From: Candidatus Poribacteria bacterium
GTDB lineage: Bacteria; Poribacteria; WGA-4E; WGA-3G
Direction: 5' to 3'
Length of the DNA stretch: 64,000 nt
NCBI GenBank assembly: GCA_022821965.1
Contig: JAJECN010000002.1
Coordinates: 181,900-245,899 of the forward strand
The first letter of the stretch is position 1. The number at the start of each line of letters is the position of its first letter. The notes beneath the pieces are model-generated. The model worked only from the letters and a program-made list of their open reading frames with translations, did no database searches and was not told the DNA's origin. A program made the position numbers and the translations under genes. Below, piece by piece: positions 34,327 through 42,368 of the stretch.

Positions 34327-35154
34327 ATGGCATACACACTCGAAGATGAATTTGGTGACATTATCGGCAAAGCCCGACGCGGTCAAAACCTGTCTCAAAG
34401 CGAAATCGCAACTGCTGCTGGTATTACAGAAGCAGAACTTGCGCGTATGGAACAGTATACCTTAAAACCAACTGAAACACAAGTCTTTCGTCTCGCAGAA
34501 GTACTGAATTTGGACGGTGCGAAGCTGCTTGACATCGCGACAGAACAGTGGGAACCTAATCCACCTCAACAGGTGAGTGATTCAAGTCTTGAGGTTGTCA
34601 CAATCAGCGCGCCTGTCGGCGGATGGCCCGTCAACGCCTATCTTCTGATTTGCAAAGCAACTGATAACGCTGCGATTGTTGACACCGCCGCGCATCCAGA
34701 CCTCATCTTAGAACAACTGGATGCCCACAATGTGAATCCCGCTGCGATCCTACTGACGCACGCGCACAGCGACCATACCGACGGGTTACCGAAACTTCAA
34801 ACCGCTACCGGATGCGAAACTTACATCCATAGGAACGAACCGAAACCACGGAGCGAAAACAGACTGCGTGAGGTCGCGCATGGCGATGCCCTCACTGTCG
34901 GTGAACTGACGGTGAACGTCGTCAATACGCCCGGACACACCCCCGGTGGATGTAGTTTCATCACACAAGGTGTGGCATTTGTCGGTGATGCGATCTTCGC
35001 TGGTTCGGTTGGGGGTCCCAATATCTCTTATCAGGATGAAATCGACAGCGTTCGTGACAACCTACTCTCACTTCCAGACGCGGTTAGGCTCTTTCCGGGA
35101 CACGGTCCCTCCACGACTGTAGGTGAGGAGAAATTACACAACCCATTTTTTTAA
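34327..35154 (+). CDS. Fusion of XRE-type HTH domain and metallo-beta-lactamase hydrolase
   Basis: Residues 1-70 form a helix-turn-helix of XRE type (SQSEIATAAGITEAELARME, then VFRLAEVLNLDGAKLLD). Residues 85-275 are a metallo-beta-lactamase-fold hydrolase with the zinc motif THAHSDHTDG near residue 139, NTPGHTPGGCSF near 197 and FVGDAIFAG, and the final His in LFPGHGPST. The MBL part resembles glyoxalase II-like hydrolases. The combination suggests a regulator coupled to a hydrolase, or an enzyme that once held a regulator. Domain boundary is near residue 78. It has its own promoter; the DppB-like gene starts 29 bp after its stop. Confidence 0.87.
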   Translation: MAYTLEDEFGDIIGKARRGQNLSQSEIATAAGITEAELARMEQYTLKPTETQVFRLAEVLNLDGAKLLDIATEQWEPNPPQQVSDSSLEVVTISAPVGGWPVNAYLLICKATDNAAIVDTAAHPDLILEQLDAHNVNPAAILLTHAHSDHTDGLPKLQTATGCETYIHRNEPKPRSENRLREVAHGDALTVGELTVNVVNTPGHTPGGCSFITQGVAFVGDAIFAGSVGGPNISYQDEIDSVRDNLLSLPDAVRLFPGHGPSTTVGEEKLHNPFF

Positions 35155-35183
35155 TTTTTTAAAAGATACAGAAGGTTCGACTC

Positions 35184-36206
35184 TTGCTCTCATATCTCGT
35201 CCAACGCTTTCTTTCGATCGGTTTATCCCTTTTGGCGGTGTCGCTCCTTGTTTTCCTGATGGTACACCTCATCCCCGGCGATGCCGCCGTCGCTATTTTG
35301 GGAGAACGCGCAACCGAAAAAGCACTCACCGAACTTCGAGAAGAGATGGGACTTGATAAGCCCTTGTATCACCAATACGCCAAATTCTTGTGGGATGTCG
35401 CACATCTTGACTTTGGACGCTCGTTCAAAACAAAACAACCGGTAGTTGAAGAAATTAAACGCTATTTCCCAGCAACGGCTGAACTAACCCTCGCTGCAAT
35501 GGTATTTTCCATCGTATTCGGTATTGGGGCTGGTATTATCGCTGCGGTTTCCCGCGGAAAATTTTTGGACTACTTCTCGATGTCAATATCCCTTGCTGGT
35601 ATCTCTATGCCGATCTTCTGGTTAGGCTTGATGCTTATTTTACTTTTCTCTTACTTCCTACCGATACTGCCAAGCACAGGGCGACTTGATGTAATATTGG
35701 ATTTAGACATCCAATCGCGTACCGGTTTCTACCTTATTGACACGCTTCTCATGGGAAATTTCGCTGCCTTCCGAAATGCGGTTGCACACCTCATTCTTCC
35801 TGCCGTAACATTAGGGACCATTCCATTAGCAATCATCGCTCGGATGACCCGCTCCAGCCTGCTCGAAGTACTCAATCAACCGTATATTATGACAGCCTAT
35901 GCGAAAGGCTTGTCGCGGTGGAAGGTCATCGGTAAACATGCGATGAAAAACAGTATGGTGCCTGTCTTGACAATCATCGGCTTGGAATTCGGTTATCTAC
36001 TCGGTGGCGCGATCCTAACTGAACATATTTTCTCCTGGCCCGGGCTCGGTTCATGGTTACGCGCCGCTGTTGAGGCGCGCGATGTCCGTGCCGTGCAAGG
36101 CGGTGTGCTCTTTGTTGCAACGGTCTTTATGTTCGTCAATCTCATCGTGGATCTGTTGTATGCCTACTTTGACCCACGTATTCGCATCGGAGACGAAGCC
36201 AGATGA
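35184..36206 (+). CDS. ABC transporter permease, DppB/OppB type
   Basis: TTG at 35184 is the start; GAAGG lies eight bases upstream. The protein has six membrane segments in the DppB layout: an N-terminal helix then a large periplasmic region (ERATEKALTELREEMGLDKPL, HLDFGRSFKTKQPV), and the EAA-like loop TAYAKGLSRWKVIGKHAMKNS. Partner DppC overlaps by four bases (ATGA). No solute-binding or ATPase subunit lies nearby, so the rest of the peptide/nickel transporter must be elsewhere. Length 340 is normal. Confidence 0.92.
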   Translation: MLSYLVQRFLSIGLSLLAVSLLVFLMVHLIPGDAAVAILGERATEKALTELREEMGLDKPLYHQYAKFLWDVAHLDFGRSFKTKQPVVEEIKRYFPATAELTLAAMVFSIVFGIGAGIIAAVSRGKFLDYFSMSISLAGISMPIFWLGLMLILLFSYFLPILPSTGRLDVILDLDIQSRTGFYLIDTLLMGNFAAFRNAVAHLILPAVTLGTIPLAIIARMTRSSLLEVLNQPYIMTAYAKGLSRWKVIGKHAMKNSMVPVLTIIGLEFGYLLGGAILTEHIFSWPGLGSWLRAAVEARDVRAVQGGVLFVATVFMFVNLIVDLLYAYFDPRIRIGDEAR

Positions 36207-37057
36207 ACACACCGATAGCCAATACTAACCAACAGTTCGTCTTTCGCAAACTCTTAAGACACCGTTCTGCCACTATTGGTGCCTCCATTATACTGTTCTT
36301 CATTGTCGTTGCCATCTTTGCCCCCCTTATCGCAACACACGACCCAAGGCAGGCAAACGTCGTTGAACGCCTTAAAGGCTGGTCAGATACGTACTACCTC
36401 GGCACCGACGGCGTTGGACGCGACATTTTCAGCCGGGTGGTCTATGGGACCCGTATATCCCTAAAGGTTGGACTCATCGCGATGACCTTCTCTGTCGGGT
36501 TTGGGACGCTCTTCGGTGCAGTCGCTGGCTATTACGGCGGGAGGCTCGACAATCTGATTATGCGCGTGATGGATATGATGCTTGCCATGCCGAGCATCCT
36601 CCTCGCTATGGTCATTGTCACAATTTTGGGACAGAGTCTCACAAATGCGATTATCGCCGTCTCCATTGTTTATATTCCACAATACGCCCGAATTCTGCGC
36701 GCCGCAGTCCTTAAAGTCCGCGAGTTAGACTACGTCGTCGCTGCGAAAGTAATCGGTGCGAGCGACAATCGGATTCTTCTAACCACCGTCCTCCCGAACT
36801 GCCTTGCTCCTCTGATTGTTCAGGCGACATTAGGAATCGGTGCAGCCATTTTAGACGCTGCGGGACTGAGTTTCTTAGGACTCGGTGCGGAAATTGGCGA
36901 ACCAGAATGGGGCGCGATGCTCAATGAAAACCGAAAGTTTATCCGCAGAGCACCTCTTGCTGTCACCGCGCCCGGTATCGCTATTTTCCTTATCGTTTTA
37001 GGTTTTAACCTCCTCGGCGATGCGCTCCGAGATGCCCTTGACCCACAGATAGATTGA
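36203..37057 (+). CDS. ABC transporter permease, DppC/OppC type
   Basis: This 284-residue protein starts in the ATGA overlap with the DppB-like gene. It has five to six membrane segments and the family loops: HPRQANVVERL-like N-terminal OppC segment, YLGTDGVGRDIFSRVVYGTRIS, and the EAA loop YVVAAKVIGASDNRILLTTVLPN. LGLGAEIGEPEWGAMLNE near the end is the usual DppC signature. It forms the second half of the membrane pore for peptides or nickel. A strong promoter for the next gene follows 52 bp after the stop. Confidence 0.93.
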   Translation: MNTPIANTNQQFVFRKLLRHRSATIGASIILFFIVVAIFAPLIATHDPRQANVVERLKGWSDTYYLGTDGVGRDIFSRVVYGTRISLKVGLIAMTFSVGFGTLFGAVAGYYGGRLDNLIMRVMDMMLAMPSILLAMVIVTILGQSLTNAIIAVSIVYIPQYARILRAAVLKVRELDYVVAAKVIGASDNRILLTTVLPNCLAPLIVQATLGIGAAILDAAGLSFLGLGAEIGEPEWGAMLNENRKFIRRAPLAVTAPGIAIFLIVLGFNLLGDALRDALDPQID

Positions 37058-37108
37058 GGGCAAATATAAGCACACACGTACAGATTAGCGACCAAATCTT
37101 AAGATTTT

Positions 37109-37137
37109 TTGACACGCCTTGTTTATTGTGGTATAAT
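37109..37137 (+). promoter_or_regulatory. Consensus sigma-70 promoter for the multicopper oxidase gene
   Basis: TTGACA (37109-37114) and TATAAT (37132-37137) are both perfect and separated by 17 bp, so this should be a strong housekeeping-type promoter. The start site near 37144 leaves a leader of about 30 bases before the ATG at 37174, with GAGG in between. Confidence 0.85.
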
Positions 37138-37173
37138 TGAATGCAAATTTAACCCATTGAGGTTTAGTATTTT

Positions 37174-38316
37174 ATGAAGTCTGCTTTAAAGTCTGGGTTT
37201 TTGAAAATGAGTCTCAATATCATAAATGTAAGCTTAACAGAGAGGGATTATAAACCACGCATCCTTTTTAATACGAGAAATCTGCAATTGGCGTTCTATA
37301 CGTTTCTTGTCTTCACCAGTGCGCTGCTGTGCTTCTGTACCGACTCCGCCGAAGCTGAAACGCGGGAGTATTGGATTGCCGCTGAGAAAGTTGAATGGAA
37401 CTACGCACCAAGCGGACAAAATCTCATCAGACCGAGTATGGGACTGGACGTTTGGGGAAAAGCACTTGTATACGAAAAATATCGCTACTTTCAATATACC
37501 GATGCCACCTACACGACACAAGTCGAACAACCTGTGTGGATGGGTATCCTTGGACCGCAACTACACGTTGTTGAAGGTGATAGCGTCCGAGTGCACTTTC
37601 TTAACCGCGCGGATAAACCCCTCAGTATCCATGTACACGGGTTGCAATACAATGAAGAAAACGAGGGGGCGGATATGAAAGGATCCGGTGCCGCTGTGCC
37701 ACCAGGGGACACGTTCACCTATCACTGGGAAGCAGACAGCGATGCCGCCCCCGGTCCGAACGACCCATCGTCCATTGTCTGGCTCTACCACTCACACGTT
37801 GATGCGGTCGCGGAAGTCTATGACGGGTTAATTGGAACCGTTGTCGTCACCAAAAAAGGGATGGAGCGCGCCGCGAACGATCCACGCCCTAAGGATATTG
37901 ACAAAGCATTCACAACCTTGTTCTTAGTCTTCAATGAAAATGACCGAAAAATCGTTGAAAGTGGACAGAGCGAGGCTTATGAATCGCCGGAGGAAGCCGA
38001 AGAAGGAAATCTTAAGCACGCTATCAACGGATTTATCTTTGGCAACTTAAAAGGTTTGGAAGTCGAACAACACGACAGGGTACGTTGGTATCTTATCGGA
38101 TTAGGCACTGAAGTCGATATGCATACTGCACACTGGCACGGTCAGACAGTGCTGAACGCGGGAAAACGCACCGATGTGGTAGATTTACTTCCCGGCTCTA
38201 TGGTTACAGTTGACATGACAGCGAAGACCCCCGGCAACTGGCTCTATCACTGCCACGTTGCCGACCATATTACAGCAGGCATGAACACACGCTGGCGAGT
38301 CATACCGAAGCGTTGA
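37174..38316 (+). CDS. Exported two-domain multicopper oxidase, ceruloplasmin/hephaestin-like
   Basis: A long N-terminal segment holds an uncleaved or signal-like helix (residues about 43-60, LAFYTFLVFTSALLCFCT), then two cupredoxin domains. Copper ligands are all visible: HVHGLQY and WLYHSHVDAV in domain 1, HTAHWHG and WLYHCHVADHITAGM in domain 2; the last holds the type-1 Cys, His and axial Met. The final block closely resembles the C-terminal copper site of ceruloplasmin and hephaestin, so a ferroxidase role is suggested. It stands directly before FbpA and FbpB genes for ferric iron. Length 380 is typical for two-domain oxidases, which would assemble as trimers. Confidence 0.88.
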   Translation: MKSALKSGFLKMSLNIINVSLTERDYKPRILFNTRNLQLAFYTFLVFTSALLCFCTDSAEAETREYWIAAEKVEWNYAPSGQNLIRPSMGLDVWGKALVYEKYRYFQYTDATYTTQVEQPVWMGILGPQLHVVEGDSVRVHFLNRADKPLSIHVHGLQYNEENEGADMKGSGAAVPPGDTFTYHWEADSDAAPGPNDPSSIVWLYHSHVDAVAEVYDGLIGTVVVTKKGMERAANDPRPKDIDKAFTTLFLVFNENDRKIVESGQSEAYESPEEAEEGNLKHAINGFIFGNLKGLEVEQHDRVRWYLIGLGTEVDMHTAHWHGQTVLNAGKRTDVVDLLPGSMVTVDMTAKTPGNWLYHCHVADHITAGMNTRWRVIPKR

Positions 38317-38402
38317 CGCTTCTATCCAACAATTCCGAACTTTTTTCTATCAAATCAGACAAAACTTACATCACAGTTTATTGATTTAGCAAAGGAGATA
38401 TT

Positions 38403-39410
38403 ATGTTTAACGACCAATCCAATTTGTTCACGTGTTCACTAATTTTGCTTTTATTCACGCTCGTTGGGACAGTCCATGCTGAGACATTGACTATCTATTC
38501 CGGACGAAGTAAGAGTCTCGTTGAACCAATCATCAAGCAGTTTGAAGAAAAAAGCGGCATTCAAGTAGAGGTGAGTTACGGCAACACCACACAACTCGCT
38601 GCTGCACTCCTAACAGAGGGTGCTAAAAGCCCTGCCGCGCTTTTTTGGGCACAGGACGCTGGGGCACTCGGTGCAGTGAGTAAAAATGCGATGTTTGAAA
38701 AACTCCCCGAAACCATACTCACAAAAGTGCCTTCAGGTTTCAGAGATGCCGATGGTTTCTGGATAGCCACAAGCGGTAGAGCGCGGGTCCTGGCTTATGC
38801 CCCAGAACGCGTTGAAATGAAAGAACTCCCCCAAAGCATCTTCGATTTAACACAACCGATGTGGAAAGGCAGAGTTGGATGGGCACCAACGAACGCCTCG
38901 TTCCAAGCGTTTGTCACTTCCCTACGTGTGCAAGTCGGTGAAGAACGCACAGAGAAATGGCTACGCGACATGAAAGCGAACGGCGCGAAAAAATATGCTA
39001 AGAATACACCCATCATAGAAGCACTCGCTGCAGGCGAAATAGATGTCGGGCTGCCGAATCACTACTATCTTCTCCGCTTCAAAAGCAAGGATGCCAATTT
39101 TCCTGTAGCGCAAACCTTCTTTAAGGCAAGCGATCCAGGAAACCTTGTTAATATTGCCGGTGTTGGAATGTTAAAGAGCAGCAAGAATAAAGAAGCAGCC
39201 CTGAAGTTTGTGGAATTCTTGTTATCCGCCAAAGCACAACAATATTTCACCAGCGATGTTTTTGAATATCCCGCTATTGAGGGGGTAACACCACACACGA
39301 ACCTACTGCCGCTTTCCGAACTGCTTCAATTGGCACCAACATTTAACCTCAACGATATGGACGATCTTGATGGAACAGTTAAGCTGTTGCGGCGCGTTGA
39401 GATTTTATAG
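38403..39410 (+). CDS. Ferric-iron ABC transporter substrate-binding protein (FbpA-like)
   Basis: The N-terminal signal peptide (FTCSLILLLFTLVGTVHAE) marks export. The mature protein opens TLTIYSGRSKSLVEPIIKQFEEKSG, typical of FbpA/FutA/SfuA. WAQDAGALGAVS, SGFRDADGFWIATSGRARVLAY, and AGEIDVGLPNHYYLLRF are family blocks; the tandem Tyr (HYY near residue 219) that binds iron in FbpA is present. It captures Fe(III) outside the inner membrane. The gene starts after AAGGAG and is followed by the permease 42 bp later. No lipobox is present. The ATPase is not adjacent; the gene at 22366 is a candidate. Confidence 0.9.
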   Translation: MFNDQSNLFTCSLILLLFTLVGTVHAETLTIYSGRSKSLVEPIIKQFEEKSGIQVEVSYGNTTQLAAALLTEGAKSPAALFWAQDAGALGAVSKNAMFEKLPETILTKVPSGFRDADGFWIATSGRARVLAYAPERVEMKELPQSIFDLTQPMWKGRVGWAPTNASFQAFVTSLRVQVGEERTEKWLRDMKANGAKKYAKNTPIIEALAAGEIDVGLPNHYYLLRFKSKDANFPVAQTFFKASDPGNLVNIAGVGMLKSSKNKEAALKFVEFLLSAKAQQYFTSDVFEYPAIEGVTPHTNLLPLSELLQLAPTFNLNDMDDLDGTVKLLRRVEIL

Positions 39411-39452
39411 AAGTCGCAGCGTCCAGTCGGGCAGTTAAGACAACAGGATGGG

Positions 39453-41018
39453 ATGCCAAAACTAAAATCAGTAAGTGTACACCGCTATTTCCTTATTCCC
39501 GCAGTCGCTGTAGGCATTGGTGGGCTTATCCCGTTGGCTTATCTGCTCGTCAAAGCACTTTCTGCGGAAGGCACCGCGCTTGGGCAAATTGTTTTCCGCT
39601 GGCGAAACGCGAAACTTTTCTTTAATACACTCCTACTGACTGGCGGCGTTCTTGGACTAAACCTCCTTCTGGCAACTCCTGCAGCATGGTTAACAACCAG
39701 AGTGAATCTGCGAGGAAAACGTTTCTTTACGGTGCTGTGTGCTTTGCCACTCGCGATCCCAGGCTACGTGATGGCTTACGCACTCTTGGCACTCGGCGGA
39801 AACATGGGGATTGTCGCCCAACTCTTCGGTACAAGCACCCCACGCCTCAGCGGCTACTGCGGAGCACTTCTCGCGCTCAGTGCTTATACAAGTCCTTATC
39901 TCTTCCTGAACCTGCGTACTGCCTTGTTAGGATTGGATCCAAGTCTTGAGGAATCCGCCCGAAGTCTCGGTTATCGGTACCGTGAGGTTTTCTTTCGCGT
40001 CATTCTTCCGCAGCTGCGTCCCGCGCTCTACGCCAGCGGGCTGCTCATCAGTCTACATGTCATCGGCGACTTTGGCGTTGTGTCGCTGATGCGCTATGAG
40101 ACCTTTAGTTACGCGCTTTACATAGAGTATACACTCTCTTTTGAACACATTTACGCGGCGTGGCTTGCGCTGATGCTTCTCGCATTTACCGCATGCCTGC
40201 TTTACCTTGAGGCTAAATTGCTAAACCGAGTCGTCCTTCATCGCGCAGGGAGCGGGGTTTCCCGTCAACTGCCGCAGATCGCACTTGGTGGATGGAGTGT
40301 CCCTGCTTATTTGTATCTCGGTGCGCTCTCATTCATGACTGTAGGAGTCCCTACTGGTGCCATCCTTCTATGGATGTTTAGAGGGTTCGATAGTACAGCA
40401 TTGGAAGGACTCGCGAATGGACTCATCGGTTCACTCTCTATCGCAATACCGGCAGGGATTCTGTGTGCGTTCCTCGCAGTCCCGTTTGCTTATGTAGGGG
40501 TCCGATACCCATCTCGTTTGTCAAACATGTTAGCGCGTGTTGCCTATATCGTTTATGCTATACCGCCACTCGCTTTCGCACTCTCGCTCATCTTTTTCGT
40601 TTTAAACACGATGTCTTTCATCTACAAAACATTGCCGGTGCTCATCTACGCGTGTACGCTACACTTCCTTGCAGAAGCTATCGGACCGGTGCGGAGTTCG
40701 CTTTATCAAGCGTCCCCACACTTAGAGGAAGCGGCTCGCTCGCTTGGGTATTCACCGATACAGGCATTTTTCAGAGCACTTCTTCCAACGCTCATGCGCG
40801 GCATGCTTACCGCCACCGCGCTTGTTTTCGTTGCAACAATGAAAGAACTGCCGCTTACCTTTCTCTTATCACCGGCTGGATACGAAACGCTCGCGCTTAA
40901 CGTCTGGAGTTATACGACAGAAGCGATGTTTGCTGAAGCGGCACCTTACGCACTTGCAATTCTGGCTTTTTCAGCGATATTCGTTGGTGTCTTAATTCGT
41001 CAGGAAGCACAAGCATAA
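39453..41018 (+). CDS. Ferric-iron ABC transporter permease (FbpB-like, two-domain)
   Basis: This 521-residue polytopic protein has two fused permease halves, each with about six helices and an EAA loop: EESARSLGYRYREVFFRVILP near residue 168 and EEAARSLGYSPIQAFFRALLP near 430. It is of the same class as the permease at 19038-20837, but the two are not close copies. With the FbpA gene before it, this is a ferric-iron importer lacking only its ATPase. The ribosome site (AGGATGGG) is weak and close. A lipoprotein gene follows 39 bp later. Confidence 0.9.
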   Translation: MPKLKSVSVHRYFLIPAVAVGIGGLIPLAYLLVKALSAEGTALGQIVFRWRNAKLFFNTLLLTGGVLGLNLLLATPAAWLTTRVNLRGKRFFTVLCALPLAIPGYVMAYALLALGGNMGIVAQLFGTSTPRLSGYCGALLALSAYTSPYLFLNLRTALLGLDPSLEESARSLGYRYREVFFRVILPQLRPALYASGLLISLHVIGDFGVVSLMRYETFSYALYIEYTLSFEHIYAAWLALMLLAFTACLLYLEAKLLNRVVLHRAGSGVSRQLPQIALGGWSVPAYLYLGALSFMTVGVPTGAILLWMFRGFDSTALEGLANGLIGSLSIAIPAGILCAFLAVPFAYVGVRYPSRLSNMLARVAYIVYAIPPLAFALSLIFFVLNTMSFIYKTLPVLIYACTLHFLAEAIGPVRSSLYQASPHLEEAARSLGYSPIQAFFRALLPTLMRGMLTATALVFVATMKELPLTFLLSPAGYETLALNVWSYTTEAMFAEAAPYALAILAFSAIFVGVLIRQEAQA

Positions 41019-41057
41019 AATAGGCGCGACACTACCAAACAATAGGAGGCACAAATT

Positions 41058-41489
41058 ATGATTTCACCCCAAAAGTCTACCCACAGTATCTTCACATTTG
41101 CCCTACTTCCGTTCTTGCTAATCGGTTGTCTGTCGATGGCAGCGCAAAACACAGTTCGCGTTGATGGCGGTATGACGGAGGCTTATGAAATGTCCGAGAG
41201 CGGTACCGGTTCGATTCAGAAGTGGATACTTCCAGAAAGACGTTCTATCAATCGAATCGAAATCCACTTCGATCCAATCGAACCCTTGAGAAATATGACC
41301 GTTTATGCACGGATGAGCGAAGATAACTGGCGGATTGTTAAGGCAATTAAAACACCTATTCGGAAATCGCCTTATATTATCCAAGCTCCCCTCTCTACAG
41401 ATGCCATTCGCGTTGTGTTAGGATCGTCAACAGGTATGATTGATCGTATAGCCCTTTACGGAACAGAAGCCAAAACCGCATCTGAATAG
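41058..41489 (+). CDS. Small lipoprotein, beta-rich, unknown function
   Basis: The signal ends LLPFLLIGC (lipid Cys 24). The 120-residue mature part reads RVDGGMTEAYEMSESGTGSIQKW, then INRIEIHFDPIEPLRNMTVYARMSEDNW and IDRIALYGTE, resembling a small discoidin-like beta sandwich, but I cannot name a family. It starts after GGAGG at eight bases, downstream of fbpB in the same direction, and a hairpin terminator follows. It may be an accessory of the iron importer by position; function is unknown. Confidence 0.7.
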   Translation: MISPQKSTHSIFTFALLPFLLIGCLSMAAQNTVRVDGGMTEAYEMSESGTGSIQKWILPERRSINRIEIHFDPIEPLRNMTVYARMSEDNWRIVKAIKTPIRKSPYIIQAPLSTDAIRVVLGSSTGMIDRIALYGTEAKTASE

Positions 41490-41520
41490 GCACTATCCAG
41501 AATTTCTCCACTCTGTAAAA

Positions 41521-41548
41521 CGGGCGGAACCCGCTGGGAATCCGCCCG
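41521..41548 (+). terminator. Hairpin terminator after the iron-uptake run
   Basis: CGGGCGGA (41521-41528) and TCCGCCCG (41541-41548) make a perfect 8-bp GC-rich stem with a 12-base loop, 31 bp after the lipoprotein stop. What follows (actctattctca) is only moderately T-rich. Confidence 0.6.
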
Positions 41549-41602
41549 ACTCTATTCTCATAACACAATTTTTCAACAATTTATACACAAGTTTGTCCAA
41601 TT

Positions 41603-42304
41603 GTGGTAGACTACATAATACAAATCTCTAATTGGCAAATAGGAATGGATATATTACTCGACTTTTTAACCCTACCACCGCTCGTAACACTTGGTGCTGA
41701 TGCCCTTAGACTGATACTCTCTTTCGCGCTCAGCATTTTTATTGTTAACATCTATCTGTGGACGCACGCCAAAGTCCCGCAAAAATCCTTTACAGACACC
41801 CTTATTATTCTGTGTATGCTGATTTCTGTGGTGATGGTGATTATTGGAGACAGTATCGCACGGGCGTTTAGTTTAGTAGGGGCACTGTCGATTATTCGGT
41901 TTCGTACCGCCATCCAAGATCCACGTGATATCGGCTTTGTTTTTTACGCGTTAGCCGTTGGCATGGCGGTCGGTGCCGGAAATTCATCTGTCGCGATTCT
42001 GGCGACATTCCTCATCGGTATCATCATCCTTGCCATGTACCACTGGCATCAACGCTTCGGTAACGATAACGAATTCAGCCTTGAGTTCTGTCTGCCGCCC
42101 GACCAGAACTTTGAAACCGTTTACCGCCCTACTTTTGATAAGCACCTCATTTATGAGCACTTAATCGATAAACGGATTAAAAAGTCCCAATTGGTTGAAC
42201 TAACCTTTCGGATTAAATTGGAAAATCCGCAGGAATGGCTTACTTTTTTTAATGAACTCTCAGGAATTGAAAATGTCACAGAAGTAAAGATGGATAAAGA
42301 ATGA
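41603..42304 (+). CDS. DUF4956 membrane protein
   Basis: The protein has four membrane segments in the N-terminal 150 residues and the DUF4956 hallmark ARAFSLVGALSIIRFRTAIQDPRDIGFVFYALAVG, followed by a soluble C-terminal ferredoxin-like domain (HLIYEHLIDKRI...VELTFRIKLENP...FFNELSGIENVTEVKM). The start is uncertain: GTG 41603 or ATG 41645 (MDILLDF), neither with a good ribosome site. DUF4956 proteins often sit in clusters with CotH-kinase-like and VTC/polyphosphate polymerase genes. Here the CotH gene follows 64 bp later; no VTC gene is visible. Confidence 0.85.
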   Translation: MVDYIIQISNWQIGMDILLDFLTLPPLVTLGADALRLILSFALSIFIVNIYLWTHAKVPQKSFTDTLIILCMLISVVMVIIGDSIARAFSLVGALSIIRFRTAIQDPRDIGFVFYALAVGMAVGAGNSSVAILATFLIGIIILAMYHWHQRFGNDNEFSLEFCLPPDQNFETVYRPTFDKHLIYEHLIDKRIKKSQLVELTFRIKLENPQEWLTFFNELSGIENVTEVKMDKE

Positions 42305-42368
42305 GATTAAACAGAGAGAATGCGAACCTCTATAGGTTGGATAGGTCTAAAACTGAAAGGAGAACACA

